In this document: positions 5,212 to 12,898 of the stretch, piece by piece
How positions within the stretch are numbered: position 1 is the stretch's first letter
Layout: each line of letters starts with the position of its first letter
NCBI GenBank assembly: GCA_030628905.1
Contig: DAOVQB010000097.1
Location: forward strand, 1-15,721
Reading direction: 5' to 3'
DNA length: 15,721 bases
DNA from: DAOVQB01 sp023128935
Lineage (GTDB): Bacteria > Eisenbacteria > RBG-16-71-46 > CAIMUX01 > WJJG01
Made by a program: the position numbers and the translations under genes
Notes under the pieces: generated by a model
The model's database searches: none
What the model saw: the letters and a program-made list of their open reading frames with translations, nothing else
Told to the model about the DNA's origin: nothing

Positions 5212-6207
5212 ATGGCGAAGGATTCACCCCTGGAACCGCCCGCATCGAACCCCAAGACCTATGTCGAAGTCATTCTTCAGGTAGATCAGAGGGAGACAGA
5301 AACCGCTGAGGCCGCGCTGTTGGAACTAGGGGCCCTGGGCACTGCCCTTGAGATCCCTCGTCGGGCACAGGCAGGCCCACCACAGGTTGTGGGCTATTTC
5401 CAGCCCGATACCGTGCCGGAGGCATCTGAGATCCTGAAGCAGTTCCACTTGCTCCGCCCGCTCTACAACGCTGCGATACAGTTTCGCGCTCGACAGCAAC
5501 CATCCCCCGCCACGCCACAGCAACCGTCGCCCGCCACGCAGCCGCTATCAGCTCCTGCGGTCCAGATCCAAACGAGGCCCTGGCTGGACTGGGCCGGCCA
5601 GGCCAGAGCCTCCTTCCGGCCATTCCAGGCCACCCCCGATCTGCAGATCGCGCCGCCCTGGAATGTGCCCGCCGAACCCAGCGGTGATCTCCTGGTCCTT
5701 CATCCGGGTGCGGCATTCGGACTGGGAAGCCACGCGACAACCCGCGGGTGCCTTGCCTTCATTCCACCCGCGGCAAGCGACATCCCCCGAGGGTCCGCTC
5801 TGGATGTCGGGACGGGTACCGGGCTACTCGCACTGAGGGCTGCCCAGTGTGGCTTCAATCCCGTGATCGCCTGCGACAATGATCCTCTTGCCGTGGCAGC
5901 GGCCAAGCGCAACATTGTGCTCAATAAAATGGAGGAGCAGGTAATGCTCTTCCTCGGAGAAGTGGTGGCAGTGGGCCGCAGTGTCCGCTTCGCATTGATT
6001 CTTGCGAACATCCTCCTGAATCCCCTGGTTGCCCTGGCGGAGGATCTGGAAAGACTCCTCGCCGCAGACGGGCAGCTCATTGTCGCGGGCATTCAGGAAA
6101 GCGACGCCGCAGAACTCCTGGCCGCCTTTGAAGCCGTGGGATTGACGCTTCAGGCCAGCAGCGTCGAGGACGGATGGAACGCTTTTCGGTTGGGGCGCAT
6201 CAACTGA
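5212..6207 (+). CDS. prmA: ribosomal protein L11 methyltransferase-like (PrmA family)
   Basis: This encodes 331 residues, longer than the usual ~290. ATG at 5212 follows GAGGAG with short spacing. PrmA transfers methyl groups from S-adenosylmethionine to ribosomal protein L11 in the cytoplasm. Visible family marks are the N-terminal TYVEVILQV domain (16-93), RPWLDWAGQARASFRPF leading to IAPPW (122-150), GAAFGLGSHATT (166-177; family form GxAFGTGxHxTT), the SAM loop LDVGTGTG (197-204), the acidic CDNDP (221-225), LANILLNPL (264-272) and GIQ (293-295). The N-terminal domain is joined by an extra Pro/Gln/Ala-rich linker (95-120) made from a tandem QQPSPAT repeat. The substitution GTG to GLG in the binding loop and the linker leave open that it acts on another protein. 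It is convergent with the DUF3795 gene, 21 bases apart. Confidence 0.85.
   Translation: MAKDSPLEPPASNPKTYVEVILQVDQRETETAEAALLELGALGTALEIPRRAQAGPPQVVGYFQPDTVPEASEILKQFHLLRPLYNAAIQFRARQQPSPATPQQPSPATQPLSAPAVQIQTRPWLDWAGQARASFRPFQATPDLQIAPPWNVPAEPSGDLLVLHPGAAFGLGSHATTRGCLAFIPPAASDIPRGSALDVGTGTGLLALRAAQCGFNPVIACDNDPLAVAAAKRNIVLNKMEEQVMLFLGEVVAVGRSVRFALILANILLNPLVALAEDLERLLAADGQLIVAGIQESDAAELLAAFEAVGLTLQASSVEDGWNAFRLGRIN
5494..5541 (+). repeat. in-frame 24-bp tandem repeat inside the prmA-like gene
   Basis: Two successive 24-base units encode QQPSPATP and QQPSPATQ (residues 95-110). The second unit differs mainly at wobble positions. It lengthens the flexible linker between the substrate-recognition and catalytic domains without changing the frame. 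Confidence 0.8.
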
Positions 6208-6228
6208 GGTCTACCGCGACCGTCGTTA

Positions 6229-6558
6229 CTATCCACGCAGTTCATCCAGCGCAGTGCGCGCCTCGGGGGCCATCTGGAAGAACTTCTCGAGCGTGTCACA
6301 GACGTACATGTCACAGGCGGCGCAGTTTGCCACCCCCTTCCTCGTAGCGCACTTGCGGATCTCACACAAGTTCGCGCAATAGAAGAACTTCTTCCCCTCG
6401 GCTTGACATCCGTCACAATTGATCTGCTCGGCCTTGATGTCAGCATTGTATTGCGCTGACCATCGCGTGGCGACAGCAGCCCGCTTCTCATCATCATCGG
6501 CCTGAGTTGCTAGATAGCCGTCGCACTTGGAGCAATCCAACCCGCAGTAAGAAACCAT
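6229..6558 (-). CDS. DUF3795 family Cys-rich protein
   Basis: This encodes 109 residues from ATG at 6558, directly after a GGGAGGTG site. An in-frame start at 6663 would run into the 33-bp repeats and is rejected. The protein is a complete DUF3795 member: it opens with YCGLDCSKCDGYLAT, then has a Trp-Ser motif (WSAQY), INCDGC, FYCANLCEIRKC, a KGVANCAACD block and CDTLEKFF. Eleven Cys at 5, 9, 12, 48, 51, 61, 65, 70, 79, 82 and 87 suggest metal (zinc or iron-sulfur) binding. The biochemical function of the family is not known to me. There is no signal peptide, so it is cytoplasmic. Upstream lie an inverted repeat (6588-6601) and three 33-bp repeats, so its promoter region is unusual. It follows the methyltransferase gene on the same strand by 190 bases. 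Confidence 0.9.
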   Translation of the reverse strand: MVSYCGLDCSKCDGYLATQADDDEKRAAVATRWSAQYNADIKAEQINCDGCQAEGKKFFYCANLCEIRKCATRKGVANCAACDMYVCDTLEKFFQMAPEARTALDELRG

Positions 6559-6587
6559 ATACACCTCCCTATGTTTCCTTCTGTTTC

Positions 6588-6601
6588 CTATGGAACCATA
6601 G
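6588..6601. promoter_or_regulatory. perfect inverted repeat upstream of the DUF3795 gene
   Basis: CTATGG-AA-CCATAG is a perfect 6-bp inverted repeat 30 to 43 bases upstream of the start at 6558. Its position and symmetry suit an operator or a short leader hairpin. No matching -35/-10 pair is evident, so the role is speculative. Confidence 0.35.
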
Positions 6602-6606
6602 CCCAA

Positions 6607-6706
6607 ACTCGCGCCGATGGCCACCTGCAAGTCAGCCGTACTCGCGCCGGTGGCCACCTGCAAGTCAGCCGTACTCGCGCCCGGTGGTCACCCGCAAGTC
6701 ATCGGT
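6607..6706. repeat. 33-bp tandem repeat, three copies, upstream of the DUF3795 gene
   Basis: Units begin at 6607, 6640 and 6673 with ACTCGCGCC. The first two are near-identical and the third (34 bases) is diverged. Together they occupy about half of the 190-base gap between the methyltransferase and DUF3795 genes. The period is a multiple of three, so shadow frames across it show repeated peptides on both strands. No ribosome site supports translating any of them. Confidence 0.85.
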
Positions 6707-6748
6707 CACGTGGCGCAGCGGTGGCTTTGGCGCGCGAATGCGAGAATC

Positions 6749-7774
6749 TCACCTCGCCCGAGCCACTAGCAGCACGGAGGCTTCACGCATCTCATTTTGG
6801 GCGGTTTTCTCAAGACCGGCACGGTTCATCATCTCTTCGTATTCATCGTCTGTATAAACCCCGCCCTGTTCGGACGCGACTAGCATATTGAGACTAAAAA
6901 CCCCCGCTCGCAGCGGCCCGCGGCGGTCGGGTCGCAGAGCGAAATCCTTCACGGCAACTATCCCGCCTGGATTTAGGGCCCGCCTTGCTCGGCGCAGGAC
7001 AGACGTGATCTCGCGGCTGGAAAAAATGTGTAATACATTTGAGATGAAAATTGCATCGTAGGGTCCACCCAACCGATCCCGTCGGGCATCGCCCGCGATT
7101 CGGCCGATCCGTGACTCCATGCCTTCCTCTCGGAAATAGCATTGTGCCCATGTAACTACATCAGGCAGGTCAAAGAGTGTGACCCGCAGATGCGGCCAGC
7201 GCCTGGCGAAGGCCACTGCGTAGGCCCCCATTCCACCTCCGAGGTCCAGGAGGCTGCCGCAACCAGAGAGGTCCAATTGTGTAACCACCTCGGAGACTGA
7301 GGGTCGTGAACCTTCAATCATTGCGCGGAGAAAGCGCTCGCGGGAGGCTCCGCGGCGCGACGCACGCCCCACTGGCTTGCCCGTCCGCACGGCCTCTGCA
7401 AGTCGTGCCCACCGGTCGTAGAGATGCTTCTGGTGTTGGAGGAGGTGTCCGATGTATGCCTCACCCCCTCTGACCAGGAGATCACGTGCGGCCTCCACGA
7501 TCCTGACCTGCTCCCCCGTTCGATCCAGCAGGCCGAGGACAGTGAGGGCGTCGGCCAGTGCCCGCACGCCCCTGAGACTGCACTGCAGGCGGCGCGCCAG
7601 ACCCCGTATGGGCAATGGCCCTTTCGCCAGCGCGTTGAAGAGGCCGATCTCATTGGCTGTCAGCACTGCCTGGGATAGCGTATAGCCCCGGGTCATATTG
7701 AGCAGTTCTGTCCGCAGGACATCCGATGGACGTCGAGTTCCGCCGGCACGCCAATCCCGCTTATGCTTGGCCAT
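6749..7774 (-). CDS. SAM-dependent O-methyltransferase (acetylserotonin O-methyltransferase-like family)
   Basis: This encodes 341 residues. ATG at 7774 has GAGAGGGA about seven bases upstream. The N-terminal part (residues 20-100) is a winged-helix dimerisation domain: LTANEIGLFNAL, then LARRLQCSLRGVRALADALTVLGLL. The C-terminal catalytic domain has the SAM loop LLDLGGGMGAYA (175-186), FDLPDVV (201-207), GD (228-229), AIFISNVLHIF (241-251) and LNPGG (267-271). This is the plan of Methyltransferase_2 enzymes, which methylate small aromatic or polyketide hydroxyls. A His in the NVLHIF segment matches a position near the active site in related enzymes. No biosynthetic cluster accompanies it, so the substrate cannot be named. 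It is divergent from the TPR gene across 102 bases. Confidence 0.88.
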   Translation of the reverse strand: MAKHKRDWRAGGTRRPSDVLRTELLNMTRGYTLSQAVLTANEIGLFNALAKGPLPIRGLARRLQCSLRGVRALADALTVLGLLDRTGEQVRIVEAARDLLVRGGEAYIGHLLQHQKHLYDRWARLAEAVRTGKPVGRASRRGASRERFLRAMIEGSRPSVSEVVTQLDLSGCGSLLDLGGGMGAYAVAFARRWPHLRVTLFDLPDVVTWAQCYFREEGMESRIGRIAGDARRDRLGGPYDAIFISNVLHIFSSREITSVLRRARRALNPGGIVAVKDFALRPDRRGPLRAGVFSLNMLVASEQGGVYTDDEYEEMMNRAGLEKTAQNEMREASVLLVARAR

Positions 7775-7813
7775 CTTACATCCCTCTCGCGGTGCCTCGC
7801 CCGCAAACCTTAG

Positions 7814-7843
7814 TTGAATCCGAAGCGTTGCCCAACCGATACT
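7814..7843 (+). promoter_or_regulatory. candidate promoter of the TPR gene
   Basis: TTGAAT (7814-7819) and GATACT (7838-7843) are separated by 18 bases and resemble sigma-70 boxes (the -10 matches four of six). Transcription would begin near 7850, leaving a leader of about 27 bases before the ATG at 7877. The same 102-base gap must also hold the methyltransferase promoter. Confidence 0.4.
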
Positions 7844-7876
7844 CCACCTGTTCATCGAATTCCACAGGAGCATGGC

Positions 7877-9517
7877 ATGGGATTATTCGACAGCATCCTC
7901 GGGGGCTTTGAGAAACTGGAGCGCCGGGGCAATGATGCGTTGGCGCGCGGGCAGGCGCTGCAGGCCTATCACCACTTTCGCGACGCGCTCGAAAAGGCCA
8001 AGAAAAATGATCCCCTGGCTGCCGAACATCTGAAGGTCAAGGTCGACAGAAGCCGGCTGCTCTTCATAGAAGCAAAGATCCAGGAGTCCGTGACTTTCCT
8101 CGAGGATGAGGTTGCCGAAGCCGCGCTCGAGTCGCTTCAGATCGCGCAGCAGTATCTGGAAGGCTCAGACGCGGCCCTGGCGGCGAAGATCACGCAGCTG
8201 AAGGCGCGCGCGGAGCGCATCCTCGAACCGCACTTCGACCCTGGAGCAGGTTCAGCCAGTGGGGACGGCTTGCCGGTGGGGATCGGTTCAACCGCCGTCG
8301 AGGGTCAGTCTAACCGGGACGGATCGCTCAGCCGGGATGCAGTATCCAGCGGTAGTGAACGATCGAGCGGAAGTGAACCATCCAACGGGGTCGGCGCGCC
8401 AGGGACAAGCAGACCACCCAGGGATGACGGAACAACCGATCTGAGTCGTGCTCCCGACCAGATGGAAGCACCCGGCTGGGACGAGATAATAAAAGACCAG
8501 AACGGCCTTGATACTTATTTCGAACAGCTGCTTGGGTCGCTCCCCCCCGAGGACCAGTCGGAGGCCGGAGAGCTCGGCCGGATTTTTCGCAAAGGCTTCG
8601 TGGCCCACCAGTTCGGACAGAGGGACGTTGCACTGGATGCCCTGAGCATGGCAGCCCAAGAGCATCCCGACAGCGGACTAGTGCTGGAGCACCTGGCCAT
8701 GGCGTTCGATCAGCAGGGTCGGACAGATGACGCGCAGGCACGCTACCGCGAAGCGCTCGAGAAGGCACCCCAGCGGATCAATGCACGCCTAGCCCTCGCT
8801 AGCATCCACGCGGGCATCGATCCGCCTGCTGGGATACAGAGCTTCGAACACTGGCGGATACTCGCCGAGTCCCATGCCGCCCGAGCGGGTACGGGCGGCG
8901 CAGAGGGACGGGACCTGCAGACTAGCGCAGATGATCCTCGCTTCGCCGAAGCGCTGGCCTTGTTGGATGAGGGAACGCGGACAGATGCCGGGAATGCGGC
9001 CACCTACTTCGCCGCAGCAGCCGAGATCTGCCTGGCCCGGGCCTGCCCCAAGCGAGCGGCAGGGTTCATTACCCGGGCCATGGAGCTTGGCTCCGATGGC
9101 TCGACTCATCTCTGGCACCTGTATGGTGCCGCCATGGAGATGAGCGGCTCGCTGGATGAGGCGGAGAGCGCCTATGATCGAGCCGTCCAACTTGGCGGGC
9201 ACGCCATGCTATATCGGGCCGAATTCGCGAAGTTTGCTCTGCGCCACAGGCGCGCGCTTAAGGAAGCCAGCGACATGCTCTTCCAGACCTGCCTTGGTTG
9301 CCAGGCCAGCCGACCCGCCCAGGAGGAATTGGACTACTATGGCTTTCTGATGACGCAGATCCAGATTGCCAGGGGCGAATTGAAACAGGCCCTCGAGGGC
9401 ATCGATCGTCTCCTCCACCAGGGCGCGCCGGAGGTTCTGGAGCCGGAACTGCGCAGGATGCGAGCCTACGTGAAGGACAAGCTCAGCGAGCCCGAACCCG
9501 CAGAGGGCGGCGGCTAG
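7877..9517 (+). CDS. cytoplasmic tetratricopeptide-repeat protein
   Basis: This encodes 546 residues. ATG at 7877 follows CAGGAG with six bases of spacing; the frame extends upstream but without such a site. There is no signal peptide or membrane segment. Residues 1-118 are helical with one TPR-like hairpin (GNDALARGQALQAYHHFRDA) and charged helices. Residues about 121-200 are a Gly/Ser/Asp-rich, probably disordered linker. From about 236 to 300 are TPR pairs (FVAHQFGQRDVALDALSMAA, LEHLAMAFDQQGRTDDAQAR), and more follow at 375-440 and 485-515. TPRs scaffold protein complexes; the partner is unknown. The final residues are a Glu/Gly-rich tail. It ends 23 bases from the convergent FapA gene. 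Confidence 0.8.
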   Translation: MGLFDSILGGFEKLERRGNDALARGQALQAYHHFRDALEKAKKNDPLAAEHLKVKVDRSRLLFIEAKIQESVTFLEDEVAEAALESLQIAQQYLEGSDAALAAKITQLKARAERILEPHFDPGAGSASGDGLPVGIGSTAVEGQSNRDGSLSRDAVSSGSERSSGSEPSNGVGAPGTSRPPRDDGTTDLSRAPDQMEAPGWDEIIKDQNGLDTYFEQLLGSLPPEDQSEAGELGRIFRKGFVAHQFGQRDVALDALSMAAQEHPDSGLVLEHLAMAFDQQGRTDDAQARYREALEKAPQRINARLALASIHAGIDPPAGIQSFEHWRILAESHAARAGTGGAEGRDLQTSADDPRFAEALALLDEGTRTDAGNAATYFAAAAEICLARACPKRAAGFITRAMELGSDGSTHLWHLYGAAMEMSGSLDEAESAYDRAVQLGGHAMLYRAEFAKFALRHRRALKEASDMLFQTCLGCQASRPAQEELDYYGFLMTQIQIARGELKQALEGIDRLLHQGAPEVLEPELRRMRAYVKDKLSEPEPAEGGG

Positions 9518-9541
9518 ACACTCGCGACGGCGGGTCTGTTT
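9516..9541 (+). terminator. weak terminator-like hairpin between convergent genes
   Basis: AGAC-C-CGC (9516-9525, with two bulged bases) pairs with GCG-G-GTCT (9530-9537) around a GACG loop, followed by GTTT. It overlaps the TPR stop codon and fills the 23-base gap before the FapA stop. Bulges and the short T-run make it weak. Confidence 0.3.
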
Positions 9542-11016
9542 CAAGCGGCTGCAGAGCGCATTTCGATCCGGGACTCCTCCTCATCGAAAACGATGGTTAC
9601 GCCACTCAGAGCTGTATGGACCTTGATCCTGTCTATGGGGAACTCAACAATCACATCGGGATATAGAGTCTTGACGACCGTCACGCTAGCGCTCTGTACA
9701 GGCACGATCTGTGACTCAAGTTCGCCGTTGGCTTCCCTTGCGTCTGCAAGCTCTTCCTCCAGCGGGGGGAGTTCGTCCAACCGCGCGAGAATCCCTTCAC
9801 GCTTGCTCTGAGAGAGCGAGCGATAGGTAGCGGTTGTGGGACCTGCTGCTTTTTCGAGCTTCTTGAGCTCCTCGATCACCAGCTCGAGCCGCTCTATCTC
9901 GCTCTCAATCGCCCGCTTCTCCTCCTCGGCCAGCAGGTCTCTTCCGACGAAGAATTTGACCGTCCCCCCCTCGGAGTTTCCCACATTCTTGACCTTTATT
10001 TCATTGCGCACAGTCGCCGATCCGCTCAGAAACAGGCCGCGGCCCTGCATCACTGTTAACGTGTCGCTGCAAATTAGTGTACTAGTCGCGAAGTTATCTC
10101 TGACAGTACATGCCCCCCGCACCTTCAAGACCGCATTCTCCACAAAGTCGACCTCAAGATCACCATTGACAACAATCTCGGTGTTTCCAGAACCGATGAT
10201 ACCGTTCCTAACCTTCATGTTGCCTTTGCAGAGGAGGTCGGTACCGATCACCGATCCATAGACCTCAACATCCTTCTCGATCCGAATCCGGAGACCAGCC
10301 TCGACATCCCCATTGACGACTAGCTTTCCCACGAAGTCGACATCGCCAAACGCAGGCGTCAGTGCCTCGTTGATTCTCAGTTCCTCATCAACGTAGAGAG
10401 CCCCATCCTCAATGACCAGTCTCCCGTCGGTTCCCGCAGTGAACGCAGATCCCTCGCGGCGGATGTTCCTGCTTGGCTTCGGGGTCGTGTCGGCGCCATG
10501 TTTGACCGGGATCGGCATCCCGCGAACAGTAAGACCTGCGATGCCATTTTCTGGCGGGTAGTAGACCGCTATCTCGTGACCCGCCAGAACGTTGACGATG
10601 CGCCTTTGGCAAAACAGCTTTGGGTCCTTTGGGTCGGTTTCATCCTTCTCTAAGCTGTCGATCAGCGTGTGTTCCAGATACGCGTCCTGGCCCGGGACCG
10701 GTTTCTGCCCCTTCGCAATGATGGCCCGTTCAACCGGTTCCACGCTGGATGCTACCTGCGAAATCACCCGTTGGATCTCTTCGATCTCAAGCCCAGTGGT
10801 CACCCCGCATTCACCAAGGATCGTGATCAATTCCGCCTCACTGAAGGCCACATTTGAACCTTCCGGATAGAGGCTGAGCGCCGCCAGGAATCCACCTTCG
10901 TCGGTCTCGATCACAACCCGCCCAGCAGAAACCTCATGCTCTGTTCGTTCCGACGGTTCGAAGCCCTCGTCCACCCGAGTCTCCTCGCTGTGCTTTTCGC
11001 ATTCGATACTGTTCAC
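9541..11016 (-). CDS. fapA: FapA family (DUF342) polymer-forming-like protein
   Basis: This encodes 491 residues. I chose GTG at 11016 because AGGAG lies eight bases upstream; the frame is open from a GTG at 11055 without such a site. After an acidic N-terminal 35 residues comes the FapA pattern: an N-terminal domain (40-130), the marker AGHEIAVYYPPENGIAGLTVRGMPI (within 145-169), a parallel beta-helix (195-355) with repeats such as GDVDFVGKLVVNGDV, VYGSVIGTD and NGDLEVDF, then a coiled coil (362-440, EEEKRAIESEIERLELVIEE) and a C-terminal beta region. FapA influences flagellar or polar assembly in some Gammaproteobacteria; elsewhere the function is unclear. No flagellar gene is in view. It follows the HD-GYP gene by 101 bases, so a shared transcript is likely. 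Confidence 0.85.
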   Translation of the reverse strand: MNSIECEKHSEETRVDEGFEPSERTEHEVSAGRVVIETDEGGFLAALSLYPEGSNVAFSEAELITILGECGVTTGLEIEEIQRVISQVASSVEPVERAIIAKGQKPVPGQDAYLEHTLIDSLEKDETDPKDPKLFCQRRIVNVLAGHEIAVYYPPENGIAGLTVRGMPIPVKHGADTTPKPSRNIRREGSAFTAGTDGRLVIEDGALYVDEELRINEALTPAFGDVDFVGKLVVNGDVEAGLRIRIEKDVEVYGSVIGTDLLCKGNMKVRNGIIGSGNTEIVVNGDLEVDFVENAVLKVRGACTVRDNFATSTLICSDTLTVMQGRGLFLSGSATVRNEIKVKNVGNSEGGTVKFFVGRDLLAEEEKRAIESEIERLELVIEELKKLEKAAGPTTATYRSLSQSKREGILARLDELPPLEEELADAREANGELESQIVPVQSASVTVVKTLYPDVIVEFPIDRIKVHTALSGVTIVFDEEESRIEMRSAAA

Positions 11017-11117
11017 GCCACTATCTCCTGCCCTGTACAGTGTCACCCACGTCACGCGCGTTCAACTTGACTGGGGTGATCTCCATTCACGCCCATCCCA
11101 AGTGTTCAAATGGTCCC

Positions 11118-12323
11118 TTACGCCGAGGCCCGAAGGTTCTTCTTGCTAGTACTGTCGACCGGGGAACCAGCAGCGGGGACCTCCAGGTTACTGCCAGTCA
11201 TCATCAGGATTAGCTCACGAAGCAACCGCTCGCTGAAGGCACCCGCCATCTCCGATTGCATGATTCGGATTGCAGGAAACGAGTCGGAGGCTTGCCCATA
11301 GGGTCTGTCCGTTGTCAGGGCATCGAAGACATCCGCCAGGGCAGCAATCTTTGCGTACAGGTGTATTTCCTCCTCCCGCAGGCCGTGCGGGTATCCCTCC
11401 CCTGAGCACTTCTCATGATGCTGGAGTACAACAGATAGACTGGCCGGGGCCATTCCATTCGAGTCCTTCAATAGCTCTACGCCACGCTCGGGGTGCGTCT
11501 TTATAATCGCCCATTCTTCATCTGTTAGCGGGCCTTCTTTCTTGAGAATGGCCGGATCGATCACGGATTTGCCCACGTCATGCAGTAGCAGACCAGCTCC
11601 AAGTTGATTGAGTTCCGCGGCGCTGAGTCCAATGCGCCTGCCCAGCGCTATGCCGAAGACGCACACATTCACTGAGTGTGAATAAACCCGGTAGTCAAAG
11701 GACATGCTATTGAGCATGCTCGTCAGAGACGCGGGCCCCTTGAGCAAATGCCTCACAGTCACATCGACAAGATCGTGGGAACGCTCGATGTTCTCGCCGA
11801 CTGTGGGTTTGTCGAATACATCCTCAATCATGTGAGTGGCAGAGTCATAGAGGATCTGCGCCTTCTGTCCATCGGGCAGCGCTGAGTCGTTTATAATTCC
11901 AGCGAGATTGCCCTCCAGGTAACGCAGGTAGTGACTGCGTTCGGAAGCCGAGATGTAAAGCCTTCTCACCTTGCTTTGGTGCAGCTTGGCCTTGTGCTCT
12001 TCAGTGAACTTGAGATCGACCCCTCGATAGAGGACGTACTTATCCTTCCCGACCTTCATGTAGAGGTTGAAGCCGGTGACTGTATCCATTCTCAGACTGG
12101 AAAGCGGAATGGATGTATAACGATTGGCTTCACTCGCGGCCTCCGGTGATTTGGCACCGGCACCGTCGCCGTTTGGCCCTTGCGGTTCCAGGGCTTCCTC
12201 CTGCCTATCATCACCCATTGGCTGCAGTCTCTCCGGTCGCTTCTCCAGGAAGGCCGATGCAAGATCGCCCTCGCCATGGAATGCCCTTGCTGAACTTACG
12301 CTTTGGGGCACTGCACCGCCCAC
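11118..12323 (-). CDS. HD-GYP domain protein, likely cyclic-di-GMP phosphodiesterase
   Basis: This encodes 401 residues if it starts at GTG 12323. ATG 12218 (residue 36) is a credible alternative, because GGAGAG lies 10 bases before it. The first ~68 residues are low-complexity and probably disordered. Residues 69-190 form an N-terminal sensor-like domain (LYMKVGKDKYVLYRGVDLKF, LYISASERSHYLRYLEGNL). The HD-GYP core has YSHSVNV (214-220), GAGLLLHDVGK (242-252, catalytic HD at 248-249), THPERG (276-281), HHEKCSGEGYP (302-312) and DVFDAL (331-336). These enzymes cleave cyclic-di-GMP. In the GYP motif the usual Asp/Asn before Gly is Ser; the metal ligands look intact. There is no transmembrane segment, so it acts in the cytoplasm. 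It is probably the first gene of an operon with fapA. Confidence 0.85.
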   Translation of the reverse strand: MGGAVPQSVSSARAFHGEGDLASAFLEKRPERLQPMGDDRQEEALEPQGPNGDGAGAKSPEAASEANRYTSIPLSSLRMDTVTGFNLYMKVGKDKYVLYRGVDLKFTEEHKAKLHQSKVRRLYISASERSHYLRYLEGNLAGIINDSALPDGQKAQILYDSATHMIEDVFDKPTVGENIERSHDLVDVTVRHLLKGPASLTSMLNSMSFDYRVYSHSVNVCVFGIALGRRIGLSAAELNQLGAGLLLHDVGKSVIDPAILKKEGPLTDEEWAIIKTHPERGVELLKDSNGMAPASLSVVLQHHEKCSGEGYPHGLREEEIHLYAKIAALADVFDALTTDRPYGQASDSFPAIRIMQSEMAGAFSERLLRELILMMTGSNLEVPAAGSPVDSTSKKNLRASA

Positions 12324-12403
12324 CGCGGCGGTCGATGTCTCCTCACCGTGCCAGTCAGCAGTCTCTTCATGGTTTCGGCCACTGGTAGTGCGATCTTGGG
12401 GAT

Positions 12404-12540
12404 ATCCTCTGGGCCCCAGATGTGTGGTTCCCGCCTCCTTGGCCCCAGGCGCGTGGTTCCCGCCTCCTTGGCCCCAGGCGCGTGGTTCCCGCCTCCTTGG
12501 CCCCAGGCGCGTGGTTCCCGCCTCCTGGGCCCCAGAAATG
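12404..12540. repeat. 29-bp minisatellite, four copies plus partial ends
   Basis: Units beginning GTGGTTCCCGCCTCC start at 12424, 12453, 12482 and 12511. They are almost identical, each running to GGCCCCAGGCGC; the last ends CTGGGCCCCAG. A diverged partial copy (CTCTGGGCCCCAGA) lies at 12407-12420. The copies abut directly, with no spacers. The junction CCAGGCGCGTGG is an imperfect palindrome. The array lies in the 575-base divergent gap between the HD-GYP gene and the large secreted-protein gene. It is GC-rich, and 29 is not a multiple of three, so it is not selected as coding. Confidence 0.9.
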
Positions 12541-12898
12541 AGTTGCGCAGGAGCAGGGCGTAGGAGTAATCATACTAGTGAAAGACATGTTTGGCCTGTG
12601 CTGGATCAGACGCGCGCAAGCCCGGTTCGTGCAGGTTCCCTCAAGATGCGACCTGAATTCAGCTTAAGCCCCCCGTGAGCGCAGACACGCCGAAGGTCCC
12701 TCCGAGAAACCGGGGTCGCCCGCGCGGAAGAGCGCCGGTTCCCAACAAGGCACCCGGGCGCGTAACTTCATGCAATGATGAAGAATGCAAGTGCGGTCGC
12801 TGCTCAAGCGGCAGCAGATCCGCAAGGCGGAGGGGAGAGAGCATTCAGATCCGCGCAATGCTCATCCGGGCGAGAGCGGATCGAAGGAGGACGAGAAG
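12541..12898. other. leader and promoter region of the large secreted-protein gene
   Basis: I see no gene here. Inverted repeats are AACCGG (12708-12713) with CCGGTT (12735-12740), CTTCAT (12766-12771) with ATGAAG (12778-12783), and GATCCGC (12848-12854) with GCGGATC (12876-12882). A second GATCCGC at 12817-12823 could pair with the same 3' arm, so two alternative hairpins are possible just upstream of the GGAGG site at 12886-12890. A clear promoter was not found. Confidence 0.4.

Noticed and set aside
9541..11016. FapA taken as evidence of a flagellar gene cluster
   Set aside because: No other flagellar or chemotaxis gene is in the window, and DUF342 proteins are common in non-flagellar contexts.
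12404..12540. CRISPR array, because the repeat period is 29 bp
   Set aside because: The units abut with no unique spacers between them, and no cas gene is nearby. It is a plain tandem repeat.
12124..12678. 184-residue plus-strand open frame with repeated Pro/Arg-rich peptides
   Set aside because: Half lies antisense to the HD-GYP gene, and the rest is the 29-bp minisatellite read in shifting frames.
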